Shown piece after piece: positions 1-8,213 of a stretch of DNA of 64,000 nt. The stretch comes from Advenella kashmirensis W13003. GTDB taxonomy: Bacteria > Pseudomonadota > Gammaproteobacteria > Burkholderiales > Burkholderiaceae_B. Position 1 is the first letter of the stretch; each line of letters begins with the position of its first letter. A program made the position numbers and the translations under genes. The notes below the pieces were generated by a model, which did no database searches, was not told the origin of the DNA, and was given only the letters and a program-made list of their open reading frames with translations. The stretch covers positions 357,122 through 421,121 of the forward strand of contig NZ_KI650981.1 in the NCBI RefSeq assembly GCF_000506985.1, given 5' to 3'.

Positions 1-595
1 GCGGGAGGCCCGCTTCCACGGCCAGTTCGGCCAGAAACAGCGAAGCGCTGGGATCCTGCTCGGAGGGCTTGAGCACAAAGGTGTTGCCGCAAGCGACCGC
101 GATCGGGAACATGAAGCAGGGCAGCATGACCGGGAAGTTGAAGGCTGTGATGCCGGCACACACACCCAGGGGCTGGATCAGCGTATAGACGTCAATGCCG
201 GTACCTGCGTTTTCCGCGTACTCACCCAGTTGCAGGCTGACAATTGAGCAGGCGTGTTCGATCACTTCCAGTCCACGACCCACTTCGCCTTCGGCGTCAG
301 GCAGCGTTTTGCCGTGCTCCAGCGTAATGAGTTCGGCCAGTTTCGGGGTGTTTTCACGTACCAGTTGCTGTAATTTGAGCATGATGCGCATGCGGGCGCC
401 CTGGCTGGTGTTGCGCCAGCTCTGAAAGGCTTGCTTGGCGCTGGCCACTGCATCATCTACTTCAGAAATCGGCGCCAGCGGCACGCGCGCCACCACTTCC
501 TGATTGGCGGGGTTCAGCACGTCCAGCCAGTCTTTGGCAGAAGACTGGACTTTTTTTCCGTTGATCAGCAGCGGTACATTGGGTATGGCACTCAT
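1..595 (-). CDS. mmsA: Methylmalonate-semialdehyde dehydrogenase (CoA-acylating), partial
   Basis: The N-terminal 198 residues of an aldehyde dehydrogenase are present; the rest, including the catalytic cysteine, lies beyond base 1. The start MSAIPNVPLLINGKKVQS has AAGGA eight bases upstream. The stretch TLIQPLGVCAGITAFNFPVM followed by LKPSEQDPSA is typical of the MmsA branch, which oxidises methylmalonate or malonate semialdehyde to propionyl- or acetyl-CoA in valine, inositol or beta-alanine breakdown. The gene follows a LivK-type binding protein by 12 bases, so the two are probably co-transcribed and may serve import and oxidation of one amino-acid-derived substrate. The MmsA subfamily call rests on this half only. 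Confidence 0.8.
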   Translation of the reverse strand, partial: MSAIPNVPLLINGKKVQSSAKDWLDVLNPANQEVVARVPLAPISEVDDAVASAKQAFQSWRNTSQGARMRIMLKLQQLVRENTPKLAELITLEHGKTLPDAEGEVGRGLEVIEHACSIVSLQLGEYAENAGTGIDVYTLIQPLGVCAGITAFNFPVMLPCFMFPIAVACGNTFVLKPSEQDPSASLFLAELAVEAGLP

Positions 596-607
596 AACAT
601 CAATCCT

Positions 608-1813
608 TTAGTGTTTCACAAGAGGGCAAGTTGATTCAGACAGCGGCTGAAAGGCTTCTTCAGCGGGAATGGTGGCGACCAGTTTCGAATAATCCCATTC
701 GCTTTTCTTTTCATCGGGTTTCTTCACTTCATACAGGTACATATCGTGAATGACCCGACCGTCGGCGCGAATCGACGCGTTATGCATAATCGGATCTTCG
801 ATCGGCAGCTTGCGCATTTGCGCAGCCACCTTGTCACCGTCGGTGCTGCCGACTGCGGCCACCGCTTTCAGGTAATGCAGCACGCTGGAGTAAACGCCTG
901 CTTGCGTCATGGTGGGCTTCAGGCCCTTGTATGCCTTGGCAAAGCGATCTGACCATGCGCGGGTGCCATCGTCAAAATCCCAGTAAAATCCGTCAACATA
1001 GGTAAGGCCCTGGGCATTCTCATTGCCCAGTGCGCGCAGGTCGGACAGGAAGATCAGCAGGGCCACCAGACGCTGGTCTGCGCCGCCCACACCGAACTCT
1101 TTGGCCTGCTTGACGGCGTTAACGGTATCCTGGCCGCCATTGGCCAGCGCTACTACTTGCGCTTTGCTGCTTTGCGCCTGTAGCAGGAACGAGGCGTAAT
1201 CACTGTTATTGAGAGGATGGCGTACCTGGCCCAGGACTTTGCCGCCGAGTTTTTCAACCATTTTTGCGGTATCGGCTTCAAGAGAATGACCGAACGCGTA
1301 ATCGACTGTCAGGAAGAACCAGGATTTGCCGCCAGCCTGCACGGTGGCCTTGGCTCCGCCGACCGACTGGGAATAGGTGTCGAACATCCAGTGAAAGCCG
1401 ACGGGCGAGCAGGATTTATTGGTCAGCGCGGTCGTTGCAGGACCGGAAAAAAGCGCAATGCGATTTTTTTCTTTGGCTACGTTCTGCACTGCCAGCGCCA
1501 CCGCCGAATTGGTCAGGTCGGCAATGGCGGTCACGCCCTGGCGGTCAAACCATTCACGGGCCTTGGCTGCGCCCACATCGGCCTTGTTCTGATTGTCGGC
1601 GGACAGCAGCTCAATTTTCATGCCCTTGCAGGGCCCGGCCAGGCACTCGTCGATGGCAAGCTGTGCAGCCGCAACCGAGCCGGCGCCGCCCATGGACGCG
1701 TAGGTGCCCGACATATCGGTGAGCACCCCGACCTTGACTTCGGGCTTATCGGCCGCCCAGGCGTTGAATGCCAGGCACGATGCTGCCACCAGGACTGATT
1801 TTCTGATCAACAT
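608..1813 (-). CDS. Branched-chain amino acid-type ABC transporter substrate-binding protein
   Basis: This is a 401-residue periplasmic binding protein of the type I (LivK/Leu-Ile-Val) fold with a clear Sec signal peptide (MLIRKSVLVAASCLAFNAWA). The mature part begins VKVGVLTDMSGTYA, the usual first strand of this family. It captures a solute for a Liv-type transporter, but no permease genes adjoin it. It resembles the binding protein at 9134-10357 (shared QNKADV, DYAFGH and QAQSS blocks), so the two are paralogues of one subfamily. It is divergent from the LysR gene at 1940 and upstream of mmsA. The ligand is unknown. Confidence 0.85.
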   Translation of the reverse strand: MLIRKSVLVAASCLAFNAWAADKPEVKVGVLTDMSGTYASMGGAGSVAAAQLAIDECLAGPCKGMKIELLSADNQNKADVGAAKAREWFDRQGVTAIADLTNSAVALAVQNVAKEKNRIALFSGPATTALTNKSCSPVGFHWMFDTYSQSVGGAKATVQAGGKSWFFLTVDYAFGHSLEADTAKMVEKLGGKVLGQVRHPLNNSDYASFLLQAQSSKAQVVALANGGQDTVNAVKQAKEFGVGGADQRLVALLIFLSDLRALGNENAQGLTYVDGFYWDFDDGTRAWSDRFAKAYKGLKPTMTQAGVYSSVLHYLKAVAAVGSTDGDKVAAQMRKLPIEDPIMHNASIRADGRVIHDMYLYEVKKPDEKKSEWDYSKLVATIPAEEAFQPLSESTCPLVKH

Positions 1814-1850
1814 TGGAGTCTCCTGAATTTGTAATTTGTTTTATTGTTTT

Positions 1851-1930
1851 GTATGCAAAACACATTCAGTTTGATGTGTATAAATCAATTTTGCAATAGA
1901 ATATTTGCACATCCATTGTTCATTTTTGCA
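1851..1930. promoter_or_regulatory. Divergent promoter region with repeated TTTGCA words
   Basis: The 126 bases between the binding-protein gene and the LysR gene are AT-rich. TTTGCA-type words occur at about 1890-1895, 1904-1909 and 1925-1930 on the plus strand, plus TTTTGCATAC on the other strand at 1851-1860. Repeats of this kind in a LysR divergent promoter could be the regulator's recognition elements. This is inference from position and repetition only. Confidence 0.3.
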
Positions 1931-1939
1931 CAGAAAAAC

Positions 1940-2857
1940 ATGCCTGACTGGGACGATATCCGTTACTTTCTGGAGGTAGCCAGAACGCACAGGGCCAGTG
2001 CTGCAGCGGCACGGCTGGGCGTTGAGCACACTACCGTGACCCGGCGCATCCGCCACCTCGAGGCCGATCTGGGCCAGCTGCTTTTCGAGAAATCGCGCCG
2101 ATCAGGATTTACCCTGACACGCTCCGGTCAGCAGTTGCTGGCGCATGCCGAGCAAATGGAAACGCATCTGTACAATGCCCAGGAGCAGATTCTGGGAGTC
2201 AGCCAGAGTCCGGCGGGGCACGTGCGGGTTGCGGCCACCGAAGCCTTTGGTTCCTGCATTATTGCGCCTCTGTGTGCGCAATTCCAGAGCCAGTTTCCGG
2301 ATATGACCATTGATGTGCTGCCCGTACCGCGCTTTGTCAGCCTGACCCGGCGCGAGGCCGATATTGCCATCACCATAGAGCGGCCTGCACGCGGTCCCTA
2401 TGTGACCCGGAAACTGACTGATTACACTTTGCTGTTATATGGTACTCAGGCCTGTTTTGAGCGCTATGGAGCCGTGCACACTCAGGCCGACCTGCACCAT
2501 CACCGCTTCATCAGTTATGTGGATGAACTGCTGTTCAGTGACCAGTTGCGGTATCTCGAAGACATTTTGCCGTTTACCAAACCTGTGATAAAAAGTACGA
2601 GTGTCATTGCCCAGTATTACAGTTGTCTTCAAGGGCACGGTCTGGCCATTCTGCCGTGCTTTCTGGCTGGCCAGAACCCCCAGCTGATTCCGGTGCTTCA
2701 GGACAGGATCGGCATAACGCGAAGTTTCTGGATTTACTATCACGAAGAATTGAAACGGCTGAAACGTATTGTGATGCTTTCGGAACACTTATGTGACATG
2801 ATAGGAAACAACCGCCTGCTGGTGCAGGGCAGAATGCCGGTGCAGCAGGTACAATAG
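1940..2857 (+). CDS. LysR-family transcriptional regulator
   Basis: The 305-residue product has an N-terminal winged helix-turn-helix (MPDWDDIRYFLEVARTHRAS, then AAARLGVEHTTVTRRIRHLE) and a C-terminal periplasmic-binding-protein-like effector domain from about residue 90. The reading frame is open further upstream (to a TTG at 1844), but the LysR homology begins at the ATG at 1940, so that start is chosen. It is divergent from the binding protein/mmsA unit and is its likely regulator. The wording DDIRYF near the start is common in LysR proteins that control dehydrogenase genes. The effector is unknown. Confidence 0.85.
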   Translation: MPDWDDIRYFLEVARTHRASAAAARLGVEHTTVTRRIRHLEADLGQLLFEKSRRSGFTLTRSGQQLLAHAEQMETHLYNAQEQILGVSQSPAGHVRVAATEAFGSCIIAPLCAQFQSQFPDMTIDVLPVPRFVSLTRREADIAITIERPARGPYVTRKLTDYTLLLYGTQACFERYGAVHTQADLHHHRFISYVDELLFSDQLRYLEDILPFTKPVIKSTSVIAQYYSCLQGHGLAILPCFLAGQNPQLIPVLQDRIGITRSFWIYYHEELKRLKRIVMLSEHLCDMIGNNRLLVQGRMPVQQVQ

Positions 2858-2909
2858 TTTGCAGATAGCAACCTGTGCGAAACCCGTTTCCAGACAAGGA
2901 GTGATATTT

Positions 2910-3566
2910 ATGAGCATGACGTTAACCGCCGCAGACGGACATACCTTCGAGGCCTTCACCGCGGGACCTGAAGACGCGGAACACGGCATTGTCGTGCTGC
3001 AGGAAATCTTTGGCGTGAACAGCCACATCCGCGATGTCTGTGAATTTTACGCGGCAAAAGGATATCGCGTGATTGCCCCGGCGCTGTTTGACCGCGTTGA
3101 GCCGGGCATCGAGCTGGGTTATACCGGCGAAGATATCAGCCGTGGCAAAGACCTCAAGGCCAAAGTCAGTTATGAGGATGCACTCAAGGATATTGAAGCG
3201 GCTGCGGGTGCGATGTCGGTACAGAAAAAACTCGGTGTCGTCGGTTTCTGCTGGGGTGGTACGCTGACGTGGCTGGCGGCCTGCCGCAGCTCGCTGTTTT
3301 CCGCTGCCTCCTGCTGGTATGGGGCGGGTATTGCCGAACTGCGCAACGAGAAACCCCATTGTCCTGTTCAGATGCACTTCGGTGAAAAAGACAAATCCAT
3401 CCCCGCAAGCGATGTTGAGGCCATCCGCCAGGCGCAGCCCCAGGCCGATGTCTGCGTTTACGATGCCGACCATGGTTTCGGCTGCGACCAGCGCGGTTCC
3501 TATGATCCATTTGCCAGTGAATTGGCCCGTACACGCACAGTTGAGTTTTTCAAGGCCAACCTTTAA
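2910..3566 (+). CDS. Dienelactone hydrolase family protein
   Basis: The 218-residue alpha/beta hydrolase starts at MSMTLTAADGHTFEAF behind AAGGAG. The nucleophile motif GFCWGG places the catalytic cysteine near residue 114, and YDADHGFGCD supplies the histidine; cysteine rather than serine is the hallmark of the DLH family. Classical members hydrolyse dienelactone in chlorocatechol breakdown, but many family members are general hydrolases. Nothing nearby encodes an ortho-cleavage pathway, so a specific substrate cannot be assigned. The gene follows the LysR gene by about 50 bases on the same strand. Confidence 0.85.
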   Translation: MSMTLTAADGHTFEAFTAGPEDAEHGIVVLQEIFGVNSHIRDVCEFYAAKGYRVIAPALFDRVEPGIELGYTGEDISRGKDLKAKVSYEDALKDIEAAAGAMSVQKKLGVVGFCWGGTLTWLAACRSSLFSAASCWYGAGIAELRNEKPHCPVQMHFGEKDKSIPASDVEAIRQAQPQADVCVYDADHGFGCDQRGSYDPFASELARTRTVEFFKANL

Positions 3567-3684
3567 TCAGTGCATTGCGATTTTCCCGTTTGACCTTGCC
3601 CTTATCGCCTGCCGGCGCCACAGAAGCAGGTTGGAACCGAATCCGACCCCGATATGGAATACATCACGACAGGTGAAAAAATAT

Positions 3685-5331
3685 ATGAGACTTTCGACGA
3701 CGTTGTCTGCGCTTGCGCTTTCCCTTATGCTTGTGACCTCGGTACAGGCACAGACTCCACAGGCCCAGGCACCGCAGGCGCGCGAGCCAGGTGTGTTCAC
3801 CGTGCCCGAGGGCGGCATGGCGTTGCCTCAGGATTTCGGCAACGCCACGTTTGAAGCCCCTGCCGTCACCTGGATCGAAGACGGCCGCCCGATAGACCAG
3901 GCCAGGGATGCCTTGACGTTGTTGGCGACTGCCGATCAACATGGCCTGGATCCGCGCTGGTTCCATATTGCGCAATTACAGTCGCAATGGCAGCGGGTCA
4001 GTTACGCGGCCTCGGCCGACGAAATCGCTCAGTTTGATCGTGATCTGAGCACGCAAATGCGCACCTATGTCAAATTTCTGAAAAACGGGCGTATTTCACC
4101 GTCTCTCATCAAGAACCGTTATTCCAAACCAGCGTTTACCGACGCAGACGCCAATCTGTTCCTGTCTACGGCAATTCGCAATGGCAATTTGAAGGCTGCC
4201 GTCAAGAGCCTGACTGACAGCATTCCCATGTATAACTCGCTCATGCGTGCACTGGCTGTCTATCGCGAATTGCAGAAAAATCCGTCTATGAGCCAGCCAT
4301 TGCCGGCGGTACCCAATGGCAAGCTGACAGAAGGGCAGCCTTATACCGGTTTGCCGGCGTTGATTGAGCGTCTCACGCTGCTGGGCGATCTGCCGCAGGG
4401 CACGCCTGCGCGGCCGCTATATGACACCACTGTGGTGGCGGGCGTCAAAAGCTTCCAGGAGCGTCATGGTCTGGAACCCGATGGCGTACTGGGCAAAGGT
4501 ACGCTCACGCAGTTGAATATGCGTCCGATTGACCGCATCCGGCAGATTCAGATCAGCATGGAGCGGCTGCGCTGGACCCCTTTGATGGAAGGCGAACGCC
4601 GGATCGTGGTGAACGTACCTGAATTCGTACTGCGTGCCTATCACATTCGCAATCAGAAGATCGAAAATCTGCTTGAAATGAAAGTCATCGTGGGGCGCTC
4701 ATTCGATACCAGCACACCGCTGTTCGATGGTGCAGTCAGCAAGATCGAATTCAGTCCCTACTGGAACGTGCCGATCTCGATTTCCCGCAAGGAACTCATC
4801 CCGCATCTGCGTCGCGATCCGTCCTATATGCGCACCCAGGGATTTGAATTCGTCACCCAGTCCGGCGTGTCGCAGAACGTAACCGAAGCCAACCTCAGCG
4901 CAGTGCTGAGCGGCCAGGCACGCATCCGACAGCGCCCTGGACCCAAGAATTCGCTGGGGGACATCAAGTTCATTTTCCCCAATAGCGACGCGATCTACCT
5001 GCATCACACGCCCAGCACCAATTTGTTTGACCGTACCAGGCGCGATTTGAGCCACGGCTGCATCCGGGTCGAGGCGCCGGTGCAGCTGGCGCAATTTGTG
5101 TTGGAAAAACAACCAGAATGGACTGCCAGCGCTATCGAATCGGCGATGTCGGCAAAAAAATCCAAAACAATCAACGTATTGGAGCCGGTTCCTGTTGTAT
5201 TGGGTTATAGTACCGTGGTGGTTAAAAACAACAAGATCCACTTTTTCGCCGACATCTACGGACAGGACAAGATTCTGGACAATGCCATCAAGAAAATGGC
5301 CGCCTCACGTAACATTCCACCTGCCTCGTAA
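3685..5331 (+). CDS. L,D-transpeptidase (YcbB/LdtD type) with peptidoglycan-binding domain
   Basis: The 548-residue secreted enzyme has a signal peptide (MRLSTTLSALALSLMLVTSV, cleaved near AQA). It also has a peptidoglycan-binding-1 domain (GLEPDGVLGKGTLTQLN, about residues 265-285) and a YkuD catalytic domain whose motif DLSHGCIRV carries the nucleophile Cys459. Such enzymes form 3-3 cross-links in peptidoglycan and can attach proteins to it. The open frame extends far upstream into the hydrolase gene, but the signal peptide fixes the start at 3685. The next gene is a MepK-like endopeptidase; the same pairing (ycbB-ycbK) is known in enterobacteria. Confidence 0.9.
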   Translation: MRLSTTLSALALSLMLVTSVQAQTPQAQAPQAREPGVFTVPEGGMALPQDFGNATFEAPAVTWIEDGRPIDQARDALTLLATADQHGLDPRWFHIAQLQSQWQRVSYAASADEIAQFDRDLSTQMRTYVKFLKNGRISPSLIKNRYSKPAFTDADANLFLSTAIRNGNLKAAVKSLTDSIPMYNSLMRALAVYRELQKNPSMSQPLPAVPNGKLTEGQPYTGLPALIERLTLLGDLPQGTPARPLYDTTVVAGVKSFQERHGLEPDGVLGKGTLTQLNMRPIDRIRQIQISMERLRWTPLMEGERRIVVNVPEFVLRAYHIRNQKIENLLEMKVIVGRSFDTSTPLFDGAVSKIEFSPYWNVPISISRKELIPHLRRDPSYMRTQGFEFVTQSGVSQNVTEANLSAVLSGQARIRQRPGPKNSLGDIKFIFPNSDAIYLHHTPSTNLFDRTRRDLSHGCIRVEAPVQLAQFVLEKQPEWTASAIESAMSAKKSKTINVLEPVPVVLGYSTVVVKNNKIHFFADIYGQDKILDNAIKKMAASRNIPPAS

Positions 5332-5352
5332 TTTTTCAGGAGCCAGCACGGT

Positions 5353-5922
5353 ATGACGTTTACACCTCATCAGCCAGTACGCCGCCGCCAATTTTTAAAA
5401 ACTTCTTCTTCCCTGCTTGTCACCGGTGCCCTGTTTACCATCGGCACCAATACCGCCCGCGCCAATATCGCGGGGGGGGTCAGGCAGATCTCCCTGGACA
5501 ATCTGCATACCAATGAAAAGATCACGCTGGCCTACGCCGACGGAGAAACCTATATTCCTGCGGCCATGCAGCGCCTGAACCGTTTTCTGCGCGACCATTA
5601 TTCCGGTGTCGTCGGAAAAATGGATCCGACCCTGTTCGATCTGGTCAACAAGGTAAGAGCATCGCTCAATACCGATGTGGCCATCGAGGTGATTTCAGGT
5701 TTCCGTGATCCGCATACCAATGAACGCCTGCGCAAGACACGCGGGGGCGGCGTGGCCAAGCGCAGCCTGCATATGGTTGGCCAGGCCATGGACTTGCGCC
5801 TAAAGGGCGTGCCGCTGGACGAACTGCGCGACGCCGCAAAAGAGCTGGCCCTGGGCGGGGTCGGTTACTATCCTAAAGACGGATTCGTACACATGGATAC
5901 CGGGCGCGTGCGCAGCTGGTAA
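5353..5922 (+). CDS. MepK/YcbK-like murein endopeptidase (DUF882, peptidase M15-like) with Tat-type signal
   Basis: The 189-residue protein has a twin-arginine-like leader (RRRQFLKTSSSLLVTGALF), so it is probably exported folded. The catalytic part has the M15/DUF882 zinc signature: SGFRDPHTNERL, then SLHMVGQAMDL with the metal-binding His and Asp, and a final VHMDTGR histidine. E. coli MepK cleaves 3-3 and 4-3 cross-links, the bonds made by L,D-transpeptidases. It begins 21 bases after the L,D-transpeptidase gene with AGGAG upstream, so the bond-making and bond-cutting enzymes appear co-expressed. Confidence 0.88.
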   Translation: MTFTPHQPVRRRQFLKTSSSLLVTGALFTIGTNTARANIAGGVRQISLDNLHTNEKITLAYADGETYIPAAMQRLNRFLRDHYSGVVGKMDPTLFDLVNKVRASLNTDVAIEVISGFRDPHTNERLRKTRGGGVAKRSLHMVGQAMDLRLKGVPLDELRDAAKELALGGVGYYPKDGFVHMDTGRVRSW

Positions 5923-5995
5923 GTCTGCACAATTGGCAAGTCTTTCACCTTTCGTCATTCACAGCTTCAAGTCGTCATAAGCATTACGTTCGTTT

Positions 5996-6949
5996 ATGGA
6001 TAACAGCAACATCAAAACCATTGCCATCGTTGGCGCGGGTACTATCGGCAGCAGCTGGGCAGCCCTTTTTCTGGCGCATGGCTATCATGTGGTGGTCTCC
6101 GATCCTGCCGCCGATGTCCAGGCCAATACCCAGACGCTCATTGATTCTGCCTGGGAAACACTCCGGGAACTGGGCAAAGTCCGGGACGAATCCTGCCGCC
6201 ACAATCTGCGCTTCGAGGCCGATCTGGACAAGGCGCTGGCCGGAGTCGATTTTGTGCAGGAAAATGCACCCGAGCGCGAGGACTTTAAAATCGCGCTGTT
6301 CGCGAAAATGGATGCCATTCTTCCCGAACAGGTGATCATTGCGTCCAGTTCGTCGGGTTTGCTGGTCAGCCGCATGCAGTCGCAATGCCGTTTTCCGCAA
6401 CGATGTGTGCTCGGGCATCCATTCAACCCGCCCCATGTGATTCCGCTGGTGGAAGTGGTGGGAGGCGAGCACACCTCTGAAGCGACCATTGAACGCACGC
6501 TGAATTTTTATCGTGCTGTCGGAAAGCATCCGATTCGCCTGAATCGCGAGATCGCGGGACATATCGCCAATCGTCTGCAGGCGGCTGTCTGGCGCGAGGT
6601 CATGCATCTGGTCAATGAGAATGTCGCCAGCGTACAGGATATCGACGCCGCCATGAGCAAAGGTCCGGGCCTGCGCTGGGCCATTCTGGGGCCGCAAATG
6701 GTTTTTGATCTGGCGGGTGGCCAGGCGGGGCTGGCACATCTGATTGATCATTTGCAACCGGCCATCGAGAGCTGGATGGATGATCTGGGCAATCCCCGCA
6801 TGACACCTCAGTTGCGCCAGCGCATGATCGAAGGCACGCAGCAGGCCAAAGAAGGGCAGTCCTTTGAAGCGTTGCTGCGCAAGCGTGACCGTCATTTGAT
6901 CGATATTCTGAAAAGCCTGGATGATACACAGGAAGGGGCTGCCGATTAA
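5996..6949 (+). CDS. 3-hydroxyacyl-CoA dehydrogenase family protein (L-carnitine dehydrogenase-like)
   Basis: The 317-residue oxidoreductase opens with an NAD-binding Rossmann motif (IAIVGAGTIGSSWA). It continues with the 3-hydroxyacyl-CoA dehydrogenase signature GHPFNPPHVIPLVEVV and the C-terminal helical domain (IANRLQAAVWREVMHLV). The single-domain size and these motifs fit the L-carnitine 3-dehydrogenase/L-gulonate dehydrogenase branch better than a beta-oxidation enzyme. Carnitine dehydrogenases are often paired with a beta-keto acid cleavage enzyme, and one lies at 8214-9131, but convergent and separated by two genes, so the link is weak. The exact substrate is unresolved. Confidence 0.8.
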   Translation: MDNSNIKTIAIVGAGTIGSSWAALFLAHGYHVVVSDPAADVQANTQTLIDSAWETLRELGKVRDESCRHNLRFEADLDKALAGVDFVQENAPEREDFKIALFAKMDAILPEQVIIASSSSGLLVSRMQSQCRFPQRCVLGHPFNPPHVIPLVEVVGGEHTSEATIERTLNFYRAVGKHPIRLNREIAGHIANRLQAAVWREVMHLVNENVASVQDIDAAMSKGPGLRWAILGPQMVFDLAGGQAGLAHLIDHLQPAIESWMDDLGNPRMTPQLRQRMIEGTQQAKEGQSFEALLRKRDRHLIDILKSLDDTQEGAAD

Positions 6950-6984
6950 GCGGTTGCAGGGATGGCGATCAGGTTAGAAAAATC

Positions 6985-7542
6985 ATGACAATTGAAGTAT
7001 TCGGGCGGGCGCCGGGCTTGCCCATATGTATCAGACCCTTGGGACCGGATGATGTGCCCCGGATGGTCGCCTTGCAGGCAGAAGTGTATCCGTCCGGGTT
7101 GCATGAAAGCGCGCAGGTGCTGTCCAGTAAAATAAGCGCGGTGCCCGCCGGCTGGACATCGCTTGCTGCAACGCAAGGCGAACACTTGTGCGCCTATGCT
7201 TTGGGCTATCCTTGGCGTGCAGATCTGCAGCCGCGATGGAATCACCTGCTGGCCAGGCATCACGATTGTGATGTACTTTATGTGCACGATGTTGCGGTAT
7301 CCGTCGCCTGGGCCGGAAAAGGTATCGCCCGCAGCCTGGTTTCGCAGTTGCTGCTGCAGGGGGCCCGGTTCGGTCTGGATCGCGCCATTCTGATTGCAGT
7401 TGAAGGCGCGCAAGGCTATTGGTCACGTCACGGTTTTGTGGCAGCAGACGCAGGGCAGGTCGATCCTGCGTTCGGCAGCGAAGCGGTCCTGATGTCGCGA
7501 CGCCTGGATCCGATCTCCCCTGAACCGCTTGCCCGGCAGTAA
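6985..7542 (+). CDS. GNAT-family N-acetyltransferase
   Basis: The 185-residue protein has a GNAT fold. Residues 15-35 (ICIRPLGPDDVPRMVALQAEV) form the first strand and helix. VHDVAVSVAWAGKGIARSLV contains the acetyl-CoA-binding motif A (WAGKGIA), and AQGYWSRHGF is the final beta-bulge region. It would transfer an acetyl group to an unknown amine or protein. It starts 35 bases after the dehydrogenase and ends 24 bases before the methyltransferase, so the three are probably one transcript. Confidence 0.8.
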   Translation: MTIEVFGRAPGLPICIRPLGPDDVPRMVALQAEVYPSGLHESAQVLSSKISAVPAGWTSLAATQGEHLCAYALGYPWRADLQPRWNHLLARHHDCDVLYVHDVAVSVAWAGKGIARSLVSQLLLQGARFGLDRAILIAVEGAQGYWSRHGFVAADAGQVDPAFGSEAVLMSRRLDPISPEPLARQ

Positions 7543-7566
7543 AGCGGCGGGATAGAAGGAGTCGAC

Positions 7567-8133
7567 ATGCCTTTGCTCAAGACAGTTCAGTTTGCCCATG
7601 CGCTGCTGACCGATCATGTCGGCCAAGGTGACCGCGTTGTGGATGCCACCATGGGCAATGGCCATGACACCTTGCATCTGGCCCGGCTGGTAGGCGACAC
7701 CGGCAAAGTATATGCATTCGATATACAGCCCCAGGCGCTGCAGACGACGGCAGCGCTTTTACTGGCAGAAAACCTGCAGGCGCGCTGTGTATTGATACAG
7801 GAGAGTCATGTGCGTATGCGAGCGTATGTGGCAGAACCGGTCAGCGCGATCATCTTCAATCTGGGGTATTTGCCGGGTGCCGATAAATCTCTGGCGACGC
7901 AGGCCGATCAAACCTTGCTGGCCGTTCGGGAGGCCTTGTCCCTGCTCGGTCCTGCCGGTCTGTTGCTGATCGCTGTTTATTGGGGGCACTCTGCTGGCGT
8001 GCAGGAAAAGCGTGTGCTTGATGCGTTCGTGGCGCAACTGTCATCGTCGACTTACCGGGTACTCAAATATGAGTTTATGAATCGTGCGCGACCGTCACCA
8101 TATCTGCTGGCCATCCAGCGATTTGAGGATTGA
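7567..8133 (+). CDS. Class I SAM-dependent methyltransferase (YtqB/MnmM-like)
   Basis: The 188-residue methyltransferase has the SAM-binding motif VDATMGNGHDTLHLARLVG and the acidic strand end VYAFDIQ. The family-specific NLGYLPGADKS matches the YtqB group usually annotated as rRNA methylase. Bacillus members of that group methylate aminomethyl-thiouridine in tRNA (MnmM). Whether this protein acts on tRNA is inferred from the family. The start is preceded by AGAAGGAG. It is the last gene of the rightward run and is followed at once by a hairpin. Confidence 0.78.
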   Translation: MPLLKTVQFAHALLTDHVGQGDRVVDATMGNGHDTLHLARLVGDTGKVYAFDIQPQALQTTAALLLAENLQARCVLIQESHVRMRAYVAEPVSAIIFNLGYLPGADKSLATQADQTLLAVREALSLLGPAGLLLIAVYWGHSAGVQEKRVLDAFVAQLSSSTYRVLKYEFMNRARPSPYLLAIQRFED

Positions 8134-8150
8134 GCCGGACCCTGTCCGGC
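8134..8150 (+). terminator. Hairpin directly after the methyltransferase stop codon
   Basis: GCCGGAC and GTCCGGC form a perfect 7-bp stem with a 3-base loop, starting at the base after the TGA stop. The genes on either side converge. There is no long T-run, so it is a probable but not classical terminator. Confidence 0.45.
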
Positions 8151-8213
8151 CTTGGTGCATGGGGGCAAAGAGAGCGCGTTCATGTAGCGCCGTCTCGCCC
8201 ACTGGTCTATGCT

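Noticed and set aside
1217-1798. Long open frames opposite the first binding-protein gene
   Set aside because: Antisense shadows of a clearly coding strand, with no motif of their own; the same applies to many frames opposite livM, bclA, boxC and others.
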